Shown piece after piece: positions 37,367 through 51,156 of a stretch of DNA of 64,000 bases. The first letter of the stretch is position 1; each line of letters begins with the position of its first letter. Under the pieces are notes generated by a model. That model was given only the letters and a program-made list of their open reading frames with translations, was not told the DNA's origin and did not search any database. The DNA lies in assembly GCA_902779315.1 (NCBI GenBank), contig CACZBC010000003.1, positions 1-64,000 of the forward strand, written 5' to 3'. The position numbers were made by a program, and so were the translations under genes. The DNA is from an uncultured Bacteroidales bacterium (GTDB lineage: Bacteria; Bacteroidota; Bacteroidia; Bacteroidales; Bacteroidaceae).

Positions 37367-37403
37367 GGCCGTTTTCGTTTCCTTTTATCGCATAATTATC
37401 GTG

Positions 37404-37411
37404 CAAAGATA
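37404..37411 (-). promoter_or_regulatory. -7 element of the GNAT-parE-coaD operon
   Basis: TATCTTTG on the - strand, 37 bp before ATG 37366. The gap up to 37682 otherwise holds the inverted repeat at 37509 and a 22-bp array. Confidence 0.65.
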
Positions 37412-37508
37412 CTATTTTTTGCTGACAATTTCGGCATTCGAGGCATAAAAAGATGTAAAAAACAACATTTTTTAATCTTTCACGACCTTAAGGACTTCGA
37501 AGGCCCTT

Positions 37509-37539
37509 GCGACCTTAAGGAAAAACGCAAAAAGGTCGC
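37509..37539. repeat. Inverted repeat GCGACCTT / AAGGTCGC
   Basis: GCGACCTT at 37509-37516 faces AAGGTCGC at 37532-37539 across a 15-nt loop. A further CGACCTTAAGG copy lies 27 bp upstream at 37483. The same GACCTTAG-like word forms the end unit of the arrays at 49579 and 55371, so this may be a decayed array edge. Confidence 0.5.
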
Positions 37540-37664
37540 GTCGGAAAACATAACACTGTATGATCGCAATCGTCACACTAGATGATCGCAATCGTCACAC
37601 TAGTCATTTGCAATCGTCAAACGTGATGTTTGGCTTCATCACGTTTGGCGTTTTCCATCACACC
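37527..37664 (+). repeat. 22-bp intergenic repeat array 7 (6 units)
   Basis: Units at 37527 (divergent), 37549, 37571, 37593, 37615 and 37637, 22 bp apart. The array changes subtype along its length, from CACACTAG cores to CAAACGTGATG and CACGTTTGGCG. It lies 18 bp past the stop of the GH2 gene, with no visible stem-loop terminator. Confidence 0.83.
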
Positions 37665-37682
37665 TTTGGAAGGCCTTTCCCA

Positions 37683-42645
<4,963 letters not shown>

Positions 42646-42665
42646 TCGCTTTGTTTCTTGCTCTG

Positions 42666-42697
42666 CAAAGTTAGCAAAAAATGTCTTCCAAAGCAAA
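42666..42697 (-). promoter_or_regulatory. Promoter of the PfkB kinase / GH2 unit
   Basis: On the - strand, TTTG at 42697-42694, a 20-nt spacer and TAACTTTG at 42673-42666, giving a leader of ~14 nt before ATG 42645. Confidence 0.7.
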
Positions 42698-42776
42698 ATA
42701 ATTGGTCAAATTCTGCACCTTTTTGTTTCAATTCATGGGTCTTCGCACCTTTTGTTTAAATATTAGGCTGTTTTTC

Positions 42777-42807
42777 TTGCGAGTCTCGACATTTTGTGTT
42801 AACTTTG
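42777..42807 (+). promoter_or_regulatory. Promoter of the S24/LexA-like regulator
   Basis: TTG at 42777-42779, a 20-nt spacer, then TAACTTTG at 42800-42807, 30 bp before ATG 42838. I see no clear operator palindrome overlapping it. Confidence 0.7.
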
Positions 42808-42837
42808 CAACCGTAAATAAAACAATAACATATCAGT

Positions 42838-43572
42838 ATGACTGCAGAAGAGAAGATTACCATCTTGGTGGAACGATACTGCCGCAACCGCTCGCATTTG
42901 GCGGATATGATTGGCGTCACACCTCAAGCCGTAAACAACTGGGTGTATCGCGACCGAATCCCTCGCAAAGGTATCGAGGCGATTATGATGCGTTTTCCTG
43001 AAGTCGACCTTGAATGGCTGCGTGGAGGAAGCGTGCCCATCTCGTCAGGACCGCTGCCTTTGCCTGACGATGAAGAGGAGGAAGAGGACGTAGCCATCCA
43101 GTTTGGATCGAGAACAGATGCAGTCTCGGAGACTGGCGAAAATCAGTTCGGAAACACAGCTCAAAGCAAGGCTTCGGCACATTTCGTGGCAGGAATTCAG
43201 CCTACACTTGGCGATGCTCCACAACCTGACACTAAGGAAGGGCTCATCCCCCTGCAAATGCCTCGTCAAGACATCAAATACGTCTTCCAATGTCATGGGG
43301 ACAGCATGCTCCCACGCATACAAAACGGCAACTATGTTGCTGTGGGTGAACCACTTGGACGATACGAAGAGTTTCGAAGAGGAGTGCCCTATCTCGTCCA
43401 GACAACTGACGGTCGTTTGATGGTTAAGCTGGTCGAGGACCCAGGACCAGCATTTCCCTTCCTGCTTCTCAGCACGGAAAATCCGAACTATCAACTTGCC
43501 GATGGAGGTCGTTTGGCGAAGAAAGATTTCAAGGCAGCCTATCGTGTCCTGATGGTAATGCGAGACATCTGA
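42838..43572 (+). CDS. LexA/S24-family repressor-protease
   Basis: A 244-aa regulator with an N-terminal helix-turn-helix (~5-60; HLADMIGVTPQAVNNWVYRD) and a C-terminal S24 peptidase fold. The predicted catalytic Ser156 is in CHGDSMLPRIQNGNYV and Lys197 in GRLMVKLVED, matching the LexA Ser-Lys dyad. An Ala118-Gly119 pair in FVAGIQP sits 37 residues before the Ser, about where LexA and lambda-type repressors cleave themselves. A Glu/Asp-rich linker (DDEEEEEDV) and a long spacer join the two domains. It is a candidate SOS-type regulator, or alternatively a prophage-type repressor; no phage genes lie nearby. It is divergent from the kinase gene and converges on recQ. Confidence 0.85.
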   Translation: MTAEEKITILVERYCRNRSHLADMIGVTPQAVNNWVYRDRIPRKGIEAIMMRFPEVDLEWLRGGSVPISSGPLPLPDDEEEEEDVAIQFGSRTDAVSETGENQFGNTAQSKASAHFVAGIQPTLGDAPQPDTKEGLIPLQMPRQDIKYVFQCHGDSMLPRIQNGNYVAVGEPLGRYEEFRRGVPYLVQTTDGRLMVKLVEDPGPAFPFLLLSTENPNYQLADGGRLAKKDFKAAYRVLMVMRDI

Positions 43573-43577
43573 GAAAA

Positions 43578-43700
43578 CGTCACACTAGTAAATCACAAAC
43601 TTCACACTAGTAAATTGCAAACGTCACACTAGTAAATTGCAAACGTCACACTAGTTAAACGCAAACGTCACACTATACGATTGCAAACGTAACACGGGAA
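43578..43700 (+). repeat. 22-bp intergenic repeat array 8 (5 units and a partial)
   Basis: Units at 43578, 43600, 43622, 43644 and 43666, nearly pure CGTCACACTAG then TAAATTGCAAA. A CACTATACG unit and a partial unit follow. It starts 5 bp after the S24 gene stop and ends 5 bp from the recQ stop, filling the whole convergent gap. No stem-loop terminator is present. Confidence 0.9.
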
Positions 43701-43705
43701 AAGCA

Positions 43706-45604
43706 CTAAGATGCAGAACCAATCTTCAAAAGAGGACCTTCGAAAACAAGCTCTCCAGCAATCCTCATCCCGTCGATAACCTCTTCGTAAATCTCTGGAT
43801 CGAAGCCCGAAAGATCGATGTCGTAAGCAAACTTCGGACCTTCTCGAAGCTGATCCAGGATGTGAGAACGCAAGGCCTCGCAAGCTTCGGCAGGTTGCGA
43901 TTGCCCTTTACGGCGCTTACAAACATCGCAAATGCCGCAATCATGCTCCTGTTCTTCACCGAAATAACGCAGCAACATCCTGCTTCGGCAACAATCGGAA
44001 TTCGGCTCGATATACTGCAACATTGCCCCCATTCGCTCTTCATAATGCTTGCGTCGGTCCTCGTAAACTTGGGCAGGAAGAACGATATCCTCCTTATCGA
44101 TCCGACGACGGCGGAAAGTGATGCAAGGCAAATGCTTTCGGGGAATGAACGAGATGAGGCGAAGTTGAGCCAAACGAAGGAAAACCTGGTAGATATCGTC
44201 AGTCGACAAACCAGTTTCGCCACTCAATATGTCCTCGTCAATATAGACATAATCCAGGAAAATCCCTCCATAACGACGAAGTATCGAAAGGATAAGCCGC
44301 TCTTCCGAAGGGTAAAGAGCACGGAAAAGCTCAGTTCTCGTAGCATTTATGCGCAGTCTGGTTGAAGCCTCATCCTCGTCGCGATACTCGATGTAGCCAG
44401 CTTTGTCCAGCAAATCGAGAGCATAAACGAGCGACTTCGGATAGAAGCCGAATGTCTGACAAAACTTCTCGATGCTGAATTCGCGAGTCACATTCTGTCC
44501 GTCACCTTCTGCAATTCCGAGGAAACAGCACATCTTCTCATAAACTTCACGAACATATTCGATCTTCGGAAACTGCCGAGCAAGCCTGCGCAAAGCACCT
44601 GTTCGCTCCCTTCCATCAGTCAAAAGAATGGCATAAGCCAGCTTTCCGTCTCGACCAGCACGGCCTGCTTCCTGGAAATAGGCTTCGATGGAATCGGGCA
44701 AATCTGCATGAAGAACCAGACGCACATCAGGTTTGTCAATGCCCATACCAAAGGCATTCGTCGCCACCATAATGCGAATCTCGTCACGACGCCATCGTTC
44801 CTGCCGTTCGTTCTTCTTTACACTCGGCAATCCCGCATGATAGTAGGTAGCGGAAAAGCCTAAGCCGTTAAGCATTTCGGCAAGTTCCCTGCACTTTCTT
44901 CTACTTCGAGAATAGATGATGCAAGAGCCTGGAATAGACTGAAGAGCATGCAAAATACCATTGAAAATATCGTCTTCCAACCTCACAATATAGGCAAGAT
45001 TGTCTCGGGCAAAACTCATCTTCAGGACATTCTTCTGGCGGAAACAGAGCTTTTCCTGAATGTCGTCAATCGCTTTTTCTGTCGCCGTTGCCGTCAGAGC
45101 AAGGACAGGACAGTCGGGAAAGAACTCCCGAATCTTGGATATCTGCAGATAAGAAGGACGGAAATCGTATCCCCATTGACAAATACAATGTGCCTCATCA
45201 ACAGTAATGAAACACACTTTCATGCGACGCAACTTGTTGAGGAATATCTCGCTCTCAAGCCTTTCGGGAGAGATATACAGGAATTTGTAGGCTCCGAAAA
45301 TGCTGTTGTCCAAGATGGTCAACACCATTTCATGCTCCATAAAACTGCTAATATATGCAGCCTTTATGCCACGACGACGCAAAGCCTCAACCTGATCCTT
45401 CATCAAGGAAATGAGAGGTGTCAGAACTATGCAGACACCCTTCATGGCAAGGGCTGGCACCTGAAACGTTATGCTCTTGCCCCCGCCAGTCGGCATCAGG
45501 CAAAGAGTGTCGTTTCCTGCACCGATGCTTTCAATGACCTCTCGCTGAATGCCGCGAAAATCATCATAGCCCCAGTACTTTTGAAGAATCGAAAGGTACG
45601 GCAT
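43706..45604 (-). CDS. recQ: RecQ-family ATP-dependent DNA helicase
   Basis: A 3'-5' DNA helicase of recombination and fork repair. The 632-aa protein shows Walker A LMPTGGGKSITFQVPAL, the DEAH box TVDEAHCICQWGYDFRPSY, motif III LALTATAT, motif VI EAYFQEAGRAGRDG, and the RecQ zinc site (Cys residues in SDCCRSRMLLRYFGEE and HDCGICDVC). The winged-helix region lies before the zinc motif, and the C-terminal HRDC domain of E. coli RecQ is missing, common in the shorter Bacteroidetes RecQ2-type proteins. It starts 7 bp after recJ, so the two are one unit. Confidence 0.93.
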   Translation of the reverse strand: MPYLSILQKYWGYDDFRGIQREVIESIGAGNDTLCLMPTGGGKSITFQVPALAMKGVCIVLTPLISLMKDQVEALRRRGIKAAYISSFMEHEMVLTILDNSIFGAYKFLYISPERLESEIFLNKLRRMKVCFITVDEAHCICQWGYDFRPSYLQISKIREFFPDCPVLALTATATEKAIDDIQEKLCFRQKNVLKMSFARDNLAYIVRLEDDIFNGILHALQSIPGSCIIYSRSRRKCRELAEMLNGLGFSATYYHAGLPSVKKNERQERWRRDEIRIMVATNAFGMGIDKPDVRLVLHADLPDSIEAYFQEAGRAGRDGKLAYAILLTDGRERTGALRRLARQFPKIEYVREVYEKMCCFLGIAEGDGQNVTREFSIEKFCQTFGFYPKSLVYALDLLDKAGYIEYRDEDEASTRLRINATRTELFRALYPSEERLILSILRRYGGIFLDYVYIDEDILSGETGLSTDDIYQVFLRLAQLRLISFIPRKHLPCITFRRRRIDKEDIVLPAQVYEDRRKHYEERMGAMLQYIEPNSDCCRSRMLLRYFGEEQEHDCGICDVCKRRKGQSQPAEACEALRSHILDQLREGPKFAYDIDLSGFDPEIYEEVIDGMRIAGELVFEGPLLKIGSAS

Positions 45605-45611
45605 CCTTCTT

Positions 45612-47333
45612 TTATTCTCTCGGCTTAATGTCCTCTATCTGCAATTGCACCTCGCCTCGCTTGTGACTGTTTTCTTCGATATGGTACACTATGTCGAAAG
45701 CTCTCTTCGTCTTAATATAGCGAGCCTGTGAACTTTGCCCAAAAGCAATACCGTTCATCACATTGCTGCTCTTGGAATCTACCAGTTCAAGTTTGATGTG
45801 TTCCTGGTCTCTTCCGACGACTTTGCTTGTGCCATAGTCGTAAACCTGCCTTGTGCAGAAGAGCGGTTTGTTGTTGTCAGGACCATAAGGAGCAAAGCGC
45901 TTGAGGTCGGACACGATGCGACGATTGATGTCGCGGAAGTCGATGACGGCATCTATGCGCAGGATTGCGTTGATTTGTTCCGGCCTGATATGCTCTTTTA
46001 CATATTGTTCGAAGCGATGGCGAAACTCTGGAATGTTCTGAGCCGGCATGCTGAGTCCTGCTGCATAAGTGTGACCTCCGAAGTTTTCAAGCAGGTCGGC
46101 ACAACTCTCGATTGCCTTATAGACATCGAATCCCGGCACACTTCGAGCCGAACCGGTAGCCATTCCGTCGTCGTTGCATGTGAGAACGACGCTGGGTTTA
46201 TAGAAGACTTCGGTCAGACGAGATGCCACTATGCCGATGATGCCACGATGCCATTCCTCGTTGAACAGGACGATTGACTTGTGTTCGTGTCTGTGTTCGA
46301 GGGTTTTGACGATGCGGTTTGCCTCTTCCGTCATGGACTTGTCGAGGTCTTTGCGTTGCTCGTTGTACTCGTTGATTTGCTTTGCCAGTTCTTTCGCAGC
46401 GATGGGATCCTTTTCGATGAGCAATGCGACGGCCTCGTTGCCTGTCTGCATTCTGCCGGAAGCGTTGATGCGAGGACCTATCTTGAATATGATGTCGCCA
46501 AGCGAAATCTCCTTGTTCGTGAGTCCACAAATCTCCATCAAAGCCTTCACGCCTGTGCTTGGAGAACTGTTAAGCTGTCGCAAGCCATGATAAGCAAGGA
46601 TGCGATTCTCGCCCATGATGGGGACGATGTCTGCCGCAATACTGATGGCGCACAAATCAAGCAGGGGAATAAGTTGCGAGAACTCAATGCCGTTGCTGAT
46701 GGCAAAAGCCTGTATGAGTTTGAAACCAACGCCACATCCACAGAGATGCTCGTATGGATAAGTGTTGTCAAAGCGTTTGGCATTGAGGATAGCCAAGGCT
46801 GGAGGCAACTCGTCGCCAGGCACATGATGGTCGCAGATTATGAAGTCGATGCCTTTTTCCTTGGCGTAAGCGACTTCTTCGATAGCCTTGATGCCGCAAT
46901 CCAACACGATAACAAGACCAACTCCGGTTTCCTGAGCATAGTCCACACCTTTTCGCGAGACTCCATATCCGTCTTCGTTCCGGTCAGGAATATAGTAGTC
47001 TATGTTGCTGTAGAACTGCTGGAGGAAGCGGTATACTAAGGCTACGGCAGTGCAACCATCCACATCGTAGTCGCCATAGACGAGGATGCGTTCCTTTCGT
47101 CCGAGGGCTTCGTTGAGGCGGTTCACAGCCTTCTGCATATCCTGAAACAGGAAGGGATCGTGCAGATCTGTAAGCTGAGGACGGAAGAACTTGCGTGCTT
47201 CCTGCACACTGCCTATGCCTCGTCCTATCAGGACGCGAGCAAGGACAGGGCTTATCTTCAACTCCTCTGCCATTTCCCCCGCAAGCTTCAGCTCTGCATC
47301 GGAAGGCGGATTATAGTTCCACTCGTAGTTCAT
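45612..47333 (-). CDS. recJ: Single-stranded-DNA-specific exonuclease RecJ
   Basis: A 5'-3' ssDNA exonuclease in RecF-type recombination and mismatch repair. The 573-aa protein has the DHH phosphoesterase motifs VYGDYDVDGCTAVALVY, VIVLDCGIKAIEEV and ICDHHVPGDELP, the DHHA1 motif TGSARSVPGFDVYKAI followed by FGGHTYAAGLSM, and the C-terminal OB-fold (~460-573). Length is typical. It lies 7 bp upstream of recQ and 21 bp downstream of the CoA-transferase gene, with no internal -7 element. RecJ and RecQ cooperate in resection, so their pairing is functionally sensible. Confidence 0.95.
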   Translation of the reverse strand: MNYEWNYNPPSDAELKLAGEMAEELKISPVLARVLIGRGIGSVQEARKFFRPQLTDLHDPFLFQDMQKAVNRLNEALGRKERILVYGDYDVDGCTAVALVYRFLQQFYSNIDYYIPDRNEDGYGVSRKGVDYAQETGVGLVIVLDCGIKAIEEVAYAKEKGIDFIICDHHVPGDELPPALAILNAKRFDNTYPYEHLCGCGVGFKLIQAFAISNGIEFSQLIPLLDLCAISIAADIVPIMGENRILAYHGLRQLNSSPSTGVKALMEICGLTNKEISLGDIIFKIGPRINASGRMQTGNEAVALLIEKDPIAAKELAKQINEYNEQRKDLDKSMTEEANRIVKTLEHRHEHKSIVLFNEEWHRGIIGIVASRLTEVFYKPSVVLTCNDDGMATGSARSVPGFDVYKAIESCADLLENFGGHTYAAGLSMPAQNIPEFRHRFEQYVKEHIRPEQINAILRIDAVIDFRDINRRIVSDLKRFAPYGPDNNKPLFCTRQVYDYGTSKVVGRDQEHIKLELVDSKSSNVMNGIAFGQSSQARYIKTKRAFDIVYHIEENSHKRGEVQLQIEDIKPRE

Positions 47334-47354
47334 CGTGAATAATGACGCTTGGAA

Positions 47355-48866
47355 CTACTTGATGTACTCTGCCAAATCTGTTAGACGCATGTCGCCTTTG
47401 CGCAAGAATGTATCGTGCATGGCAAAGGCTGCGGCAAGTTCGTGATGGGTATGACCGCCTCTCTTCTCTGCATATTTCAGGTAGTCCTGCAACATGGGAC
47501 GATAGTCGGGGTGTGCCACCTTGATGAGTTCCTGTGCTTTCTGCATGTCGCTCTTATGGCGGAGGTCAGCCACACCGTACTCCGTAATGACTGCGTCGAT
47601 GTAGTGATTCGTGTGATCTATGTGACTGGCGAAGGGCACGATGCTTGAGATGGCACCTCCCTTTGTGGTGGAACCACAGGTGAAGATGGTCAGATAGGCG
47701 TTTGCAGCGAAGTCGGCCGAACCTCCAATTCCGTTCATCATCTTGGTGCCACAGATCTTGGTACTGTTGACGTGACCATACAGATCACACTCTATGGCCG
47801 TATTCAAAGCGCAAACTCCGAGTCGGGCTATAACCTCAGGACAGTTGCTTATCTCTGAAGGACGCAAAACCAACTTGTCTTTGAAGAAGTCGATATTGTC
47901 GTAAATGTCAAGCAGACACTCGTTTGTGACGGTCAAAGAACATGCTGAAGCGGAGAGGACGCGTCCTTGCTTCATCAGTCCGACTGGTGCATCCTGCAGA
48001 ACTTCCGTGTAAATGTTGAAGTTGGGCACTTCCGGACATTGTCCGAGAGCACCAAGTACTGCGTTTGCCCCGCTGCCTACTCCACTCTGCAGGTTGAGGA
48101 AAGTCTTTGGTATGAGACCTTTCTTGAGGTTGAGCAGCAAGAAATCTGCCACATTCTGACCAATCTGAGTGGTGATGGGATCTGGGTCTTTGAAGCTGCG
48201 AGCCTCGTCAGGAACATTACATTCCACAACGCCTTTGATGCGGTCCGCATCCACTTCAACATAAGGTTTACCTATACGATCACTCGCTTTGGTAATCATG
48301 ATGGGGGTGCGGAAAGGATGGTCCTCTATCTCATAAACGTCGTGAATGCCCTTACTGTTGGGACTGTGGAATGCGTTGAGCTCCACAATGATGCCTTCTG
48401 TGGCGAGACGGCAAACAGTGGGGCTGATGCCTCCTGCTGCTGTGAGGTAGATGCGGGCCTTGTTTCCAACTTTCTCCAGAGCGCAAGCCTCTATGATGGC
48501 CCAGTTCACGGGACCGAGATAACCCTGACGAATCTGGGTTGCCATGTTCGAGAGGTTGAGGTCGGAATAGTTCAGGGTGTTGTTGTTGACGTTCTTGCGG
48601 AAGTCGGGATTGGTGGTGTAGGGTGCGCGGAAGTCGATCGCCATTGCGTTCGAGAGGTCTCCGTCGCAGCTCTGACCTGTACTGGCACCTGTAAAAATGC
48701 TGATTTTGAAAGGTCTGCCTGCTGCATGTTCAGCGACGGCTTTCTTTGCAATCTCTGCTGGTGTACATTTCGCGACGCCTGCTGGTGTGAAACCACTCAG
48801 GCCAATTGTTTGTCCATTTTGGACAAGGGCTGCCGCTTCGGCAGCGGTAATTCTATTGAAATCCAT
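47355..48866 (-). CDS. Succinate CoA-transferase (acetyl-CoA hydrolase/transferase family)
   Basis: A 503-aa class I CoA-transferase of the acetyl-CoA hydrolase/Cat1/ScpC family, which exchanges CoA between succinate and acetate or propionate. The predicted catalytic Glu288 lies in FNIYTEVLQDAP, preceded by the glycine-rich SGVGSGANAVLGALG. The C-terminal KMMNGIGGSADFAANA oxyanion region is conserved. In Prevotella-type fermentation this step connects succinate, propionate and acetate production. It is the first gene ahead of recJ and recQ (21-bp gap); the grouping is metabolically odd and may be simple read-through. Confidence 0.9.
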   Translation of the reverse strand: MDFNRITAAEAAALVQNGQTIGLSGFTPAGVAKCTPAEIAKKAVAEHAAGRPFKISIFTGASTGQSCDGDLSNAMAIDFRAPYTTNPDFRKNVNNNTLNYSDLNLSNMATQIRQGYLGPVNWAIIEACALEKVGNKARIYLTAAGGISPTVCRLATEGIIVELNAFHSPNSKGIHDVYEIEDHPFRTPIMITKASDRIGKPYVEVDADRIKGVVECNVPDEARSFKDPDPITTQIGQNVADFLLLNLKKGLIPKTFLNLQSGVGSGANAVLGALGQCPEVPNFNIYTEVLQDAPVGLMKQGRVLSASACSLTVTNECLLDIYDNIDFFKDKLVLRPSEISNCPEVIARLGVCALNTAIECDLYGHVNSTKICGTKMMNGIGGSADFAANAYLTIFTCGSTTKGGAISSIVPFASHIDHTNHYIDAVITEYGVADLRHKSDMQKAQELIKVAHPDYRPMLQDYLKYAEKRGGHTHHELAAAFAMHDTFLRKGDMRLTDLAEYIK

Positions 48867-48891
48867 GATGTGTTAGTTTATATTTTGCGCA

Positions 48892-48899
48892 CAAAGGTA
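48892..48899 (-). promoter_or_regulatory. -7 element of the CoA-transferase-recJ-recQ unit
   Basis: TACCTTTG on the - strand, 25 bp before ATG 48866. No convincing -33 element. Confidence 0.65.
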
Positions 48900-48958
48900 C
48901 AAAAAAAAATGGAGAAACACTACCTTTGTAAGCCTTTTTAACACACATCAATGTTTAT

Positions 48959-49555
48959 TTATGTTCGAATAGGCTCGTTTTTATAGAAAGTGCGATAGTT
49001 TTCGGCCATCAATTCGCACAAAGTAGTCACTTCGAGCCCCCTTTTTCCTGCCACATTATTATATAATTCGCAGATAGGATGTCCCTCGTCGGCATCAGTT
49101 TCGAGCAACATCCTTTCGATTGGGCAAGCACGCAAACTCTCCTCATTATGTTGGAAGCCAAAGCCGACAAAGAAGCCTGCATCGAGCAGAGAATGCAGTT
49201 GCTGAGGCTTGCCTCGAAAGCCGTGAAGCATCCACGACTGCTTGGGTCTCAACTCTTTACGAAGGCGAAGAACCTGATCGAAGGCTTTCACACAATGGAT
49301 GATGAGGGGTTTCTCCAGCTCCTCGCTCAAGGCAATCTGCTGCATGAAAACTTTCTCCTGTACCTCCATCGAAGGCCCTCGCAATCCATCAAGCCCGCAT
49401 TCTCCAATCGCAAGCTTGCCAGAAAGGTCAGGAACGGCAAACGCCTCGTCTGCCTTCCAAGGGTGAACGCCCCAAGTGTCGCGACCATCAACGACGGCCA
49501 CAACATCCTGATCTGCAGGAACTTGGTGGGTATGGAAATCGATATAACTCTTCAT
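48959..49555 (-). CDS. TatD-family metal-dependent hydrolase
   Basis: A 198-aa TatD-like hydrolase, shorter than the ~255-260 aa of E. coli TatD. The metal-binding features are present: YIDFHTHQV, LAIGECGLDGL, KPLIIHCVKAFD, WMLHGFRGKP and MLLETDADEG. Members act as 3'-5' DNases on damaged DNA or as D-tyrosyl-tRNA or peptide hydrolases. The short versions in Bacteroidetes lack several barrel loops. No -7 element is seen in the 24 bp between its start and the repeat array at 49579, so transcription probably crosses the array from the metK-yidD unit, or a non-canonical promoter is used. Confidence 0.85.
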   Translation of the reverse strand: MKSYIDFHTHQVPADQDVVAVVDGRDTWGVHPWKADEAFAVPDLSGKLAIGECGLDGLRGPSMEVQEKVFMQQIALSEELEKPLIIHCVKAFDQVLRLRKELRPKQSWMLHGFRGKPQQLHSLLDAGFFVGFGFQHNEESLRACPIERMLLETDADEGHPICELYNNVAGKRGLEVTTLCELMAENYRTFYKNEPIRT

Positions 49556-49578
49556 CTTCGTTTATACAGGCAGGAACG

Positions 49579-49754
49579 TTTGAAATCGTATAGTGCGACG
49601 ATGGCGATTGTATAGTGTTATGATTGCAATCGTATAGTGTGACGTTTGCGATTTACTAGTGTGACGTTTGCGATTTACTAGTGTGACGTTTGTGATTTAC
49701 TAGTGTGACGTTTGAGATTTACTAGTGTGACGTTTTACAACGACCTTAGCCTCT
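49579..49754 (-). repeat. 22-bp intergenic repeat array 9 (8 units, longest)
   Basis: Units at 49579, 49601, 49623, 49645, 49667, 49689, 49711 and 49733, exactly 22 bp apart. Four are almost identical copies of CGTCACACTAG then TAAATCGCAAA on the - strand. The - strand array begins with the divergent unit AGAGGCTAAGG and then TCGTTGTAAAA. It fills the gap between yidD and tatD. Confidence 0.92.
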
Positions 49755-49793
49755 CTTATTCCCTCAGCCTAAGTCTCCTTTTTCTATAGGCTT

Positions 49794-50042
49794 TCAAGGC
49801 ACAGGATCATACCCGCTTCCACCCCAAGGATGGCATCGGAGCAAGCGCTTCACAGCCAGCCACAATCCCTTGAAAGGGCCGTACTTTTGCAAAGCCTCTA
49901 CTGCATATTGGCTGCAAGTAGGTGTGAATCTGCACGATGGAGGCGTCAGAGGCGAAATGAACCGCTGATATAAACGGACAAACATGATGAGCAACCAATT
50001 CAGCAGTTTAATCGGATTATACCACAGACTCGACGTTTTCAT
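49794..50042 (-). CDS. yidD: Membrane protein insertion efficiency factor YidD
   Basis: An 82-aa protein of the YidD family, which helps the YidC insertase place proteins in the inner membrane. The N-terminus has a hydrophobic/amphipathic segment ([20 protein letters not shown]). The family signature is [16 protein letters not shown] and [13 protein letters not shown]. The start at 50042 overlaps rnpA by 26 bp; a shorter start at 49985 (MFVRLYQR) is possible. The rnpA-yidD pair is the near-universal arrangement, usually followed by yidC, which is not present here. Confidence 0.92.
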   Translation of the reverse strand: MKTSSLWYNPIKLLNWLLIMFVRLYQRFISPLTPPSCRFTPTCSQYAVEALQKYGPFKGLWLAVKRLLRCHPWGGSGYDPVP

Positions 50043-50400
50043 GGATTCTTTGCAATATGGTTTGAACCTTTTGGAACACCTTTTCAGTCGGCAATTCCTC
50101 GTTGGAAGTCCAAAGGAAAGCAATATCGAGGCCTCCATTCAAGGGTTGAAGCAGATCCTTTTGCAGGCGATAAGCCTCGCGAATCTGCCTTTTGATACGA
50201 TTCCTCTTGACCGCTCTCTTGAAATAACGCTTTGAGACAGAGACCATTATGCGCGTCAACCCAACCTCATTAGCCATATAAACTGCACGAAGTGGAAAGG
50301 CAGAAACCGATTGATGACTGCCGCTGAAAAGCTCCTCCAAAGCCTTTCGACTACAAAGTCGCTCTTCTTTCCTTAGAGTGTGTAAGCCGACATTAGCCAT
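50017..50400 (-). CDS. rnpA: Ribonuclease P protein component
   Basis: Protein subunit of RNase P, which matures the 5' ends of tRNAs. The 127-aa protein starts [19 protein letters not shown] and contains the RNA-binding RNR motif [25 protein letters not shown] split over [12 protein letters not shown] and [11 protein letters not shown] chose ATG 50400 because this start gives the family's usual N-terminus; the longer in-frame extension to 50517 runs inside hemD. It overlaps hemD by 8 bp and yidD by 26 bp. Confidence 0.93.
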   Translation of the reverse strand: MANVGLHTLRKEERLCSRKALEELFSGSHQSVSAFPLRAVYMANEVGLTRIMVSVSKRYFKRAVKRNRIKRQIREAYRLQKDLLQPLNGGLDIAFLWTSNEELPTEKVFQKVQTILQRIHENVESVV

Positions 50401-51136
50401 TTGCCTTTCGCAGATGGTCGTCGATGGCTGCCGAAATGCTGGGATATTGAGGAGAGGGAGCTTCGATGTCGAGTCGCAAACCTGCATCACGAACAGCTTT
50501 CGCGGTGGAAGGACCAAGGGTGCCTATCACGATATCGCCCTGCTTGAACTTCGGAAAGTTCTTCTTCAACGACTGGACTCCGCTGGGACTGAAGAAGATC
50601 AGCATATCGTAGTCGAACGGCTCGCCCTCCTTGAAGTCGTTACTTACTGTGCGATACATCACAGCATCAGAGTGCTTAACGTTCTTGCTGTCAAGCAGTT
50701 CGCCAAACACAGGGTTGTGAACATCACTCAAGGGAATGAAGTAACGCTCGGACTTGTGCTTGACCATGAGGGGAACCAAGTCGTCAATCTTGCCTGTAGT
50801 GCCGAAGAAAACCTTGCGCTTGCGATACTGGACGTACTTTTGTATGTACTGAGCCACCGTCTCTGTAATGCAGAAATACTTCATGTTCTCAGGGATGGGA
50901 ATGCGCATCTCCTTGGCAAGAAGGAAGAAATTGTCAATGGAAAGGCGCGAAGTAAATACGATAGCGGTGTGCTCCAAAATGGAGATTTTCTGTGCACGAA
51001 ACTCCTTTGGAGTGAGAGGCTCTACCTTGATGAACGGACGGAACACGATCTCCACATTGTGTCGCTTGGCTATATCGTAGTAAGGAGAGTTCGCCGAGGT
51101 AGGCTCTGGCTGCGAGATAAGTATCTTCTTAATCAT
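50393..51136 (-). CDS. hemD: Uroporphyrinogen-III synthase
   Basis: Cyclises hydroxymethylbilane to uroporphyrinogen III in tetrapyrrole synthesis. The 247-aa protein is of the divergent Bacteroidetes HemD type: MIKKILISQPEPTSANSPYY opens the first Rossmann-like domain, and DMLIFFSPSGVQSLKKNFP and VIGTLGPSTAKAVRDAGLR mark the second. Start at 51136; upstream in-frame codons lie within the DUF4271 gene. In Bacteroidetes hemD sits next to DUF4271 and rnpA, as here. Confidence 0.87.
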   Translation of the reverse strand: MIKKILISQPEPTSANSPYYDIAKRHNVEIVFRPFIKVEPLTPKEFRAQKISILEHTAIVFTSRLSIDNFFLLAKEMRIPIPENMKYFCITETVAQYIQKYVQYRKRKVFFGTTGKIDDLVPLMVKHKSERYFIPLSDVHNPVFGELLDSKNVKHSDAVMYRTVSNDFKEGEPFDYDMLIFFSPSGVQSLKKNFPKFKQGDIVIGTLGPSTAKAVRDAGLRLDIEAPSPQYPSISAAIDDHLRKANG

Positions 51137-51156
51137 CGTTTGTCGTAATTTTTCTG

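Noticed and set aside
48922..48929. TACCTTTG on the + strand between tatD and the CoA-transferase gene
   Set aside because: It matches the -7 consensus but leads only into the antisense of tatD, and the only nearby ORF is 11 codons.
43578..49754. CRISPR-like appearance of the 22-bp arrays
   Set aside because: Units abut each other with no unique spacers, and there are no cas genes in the window.
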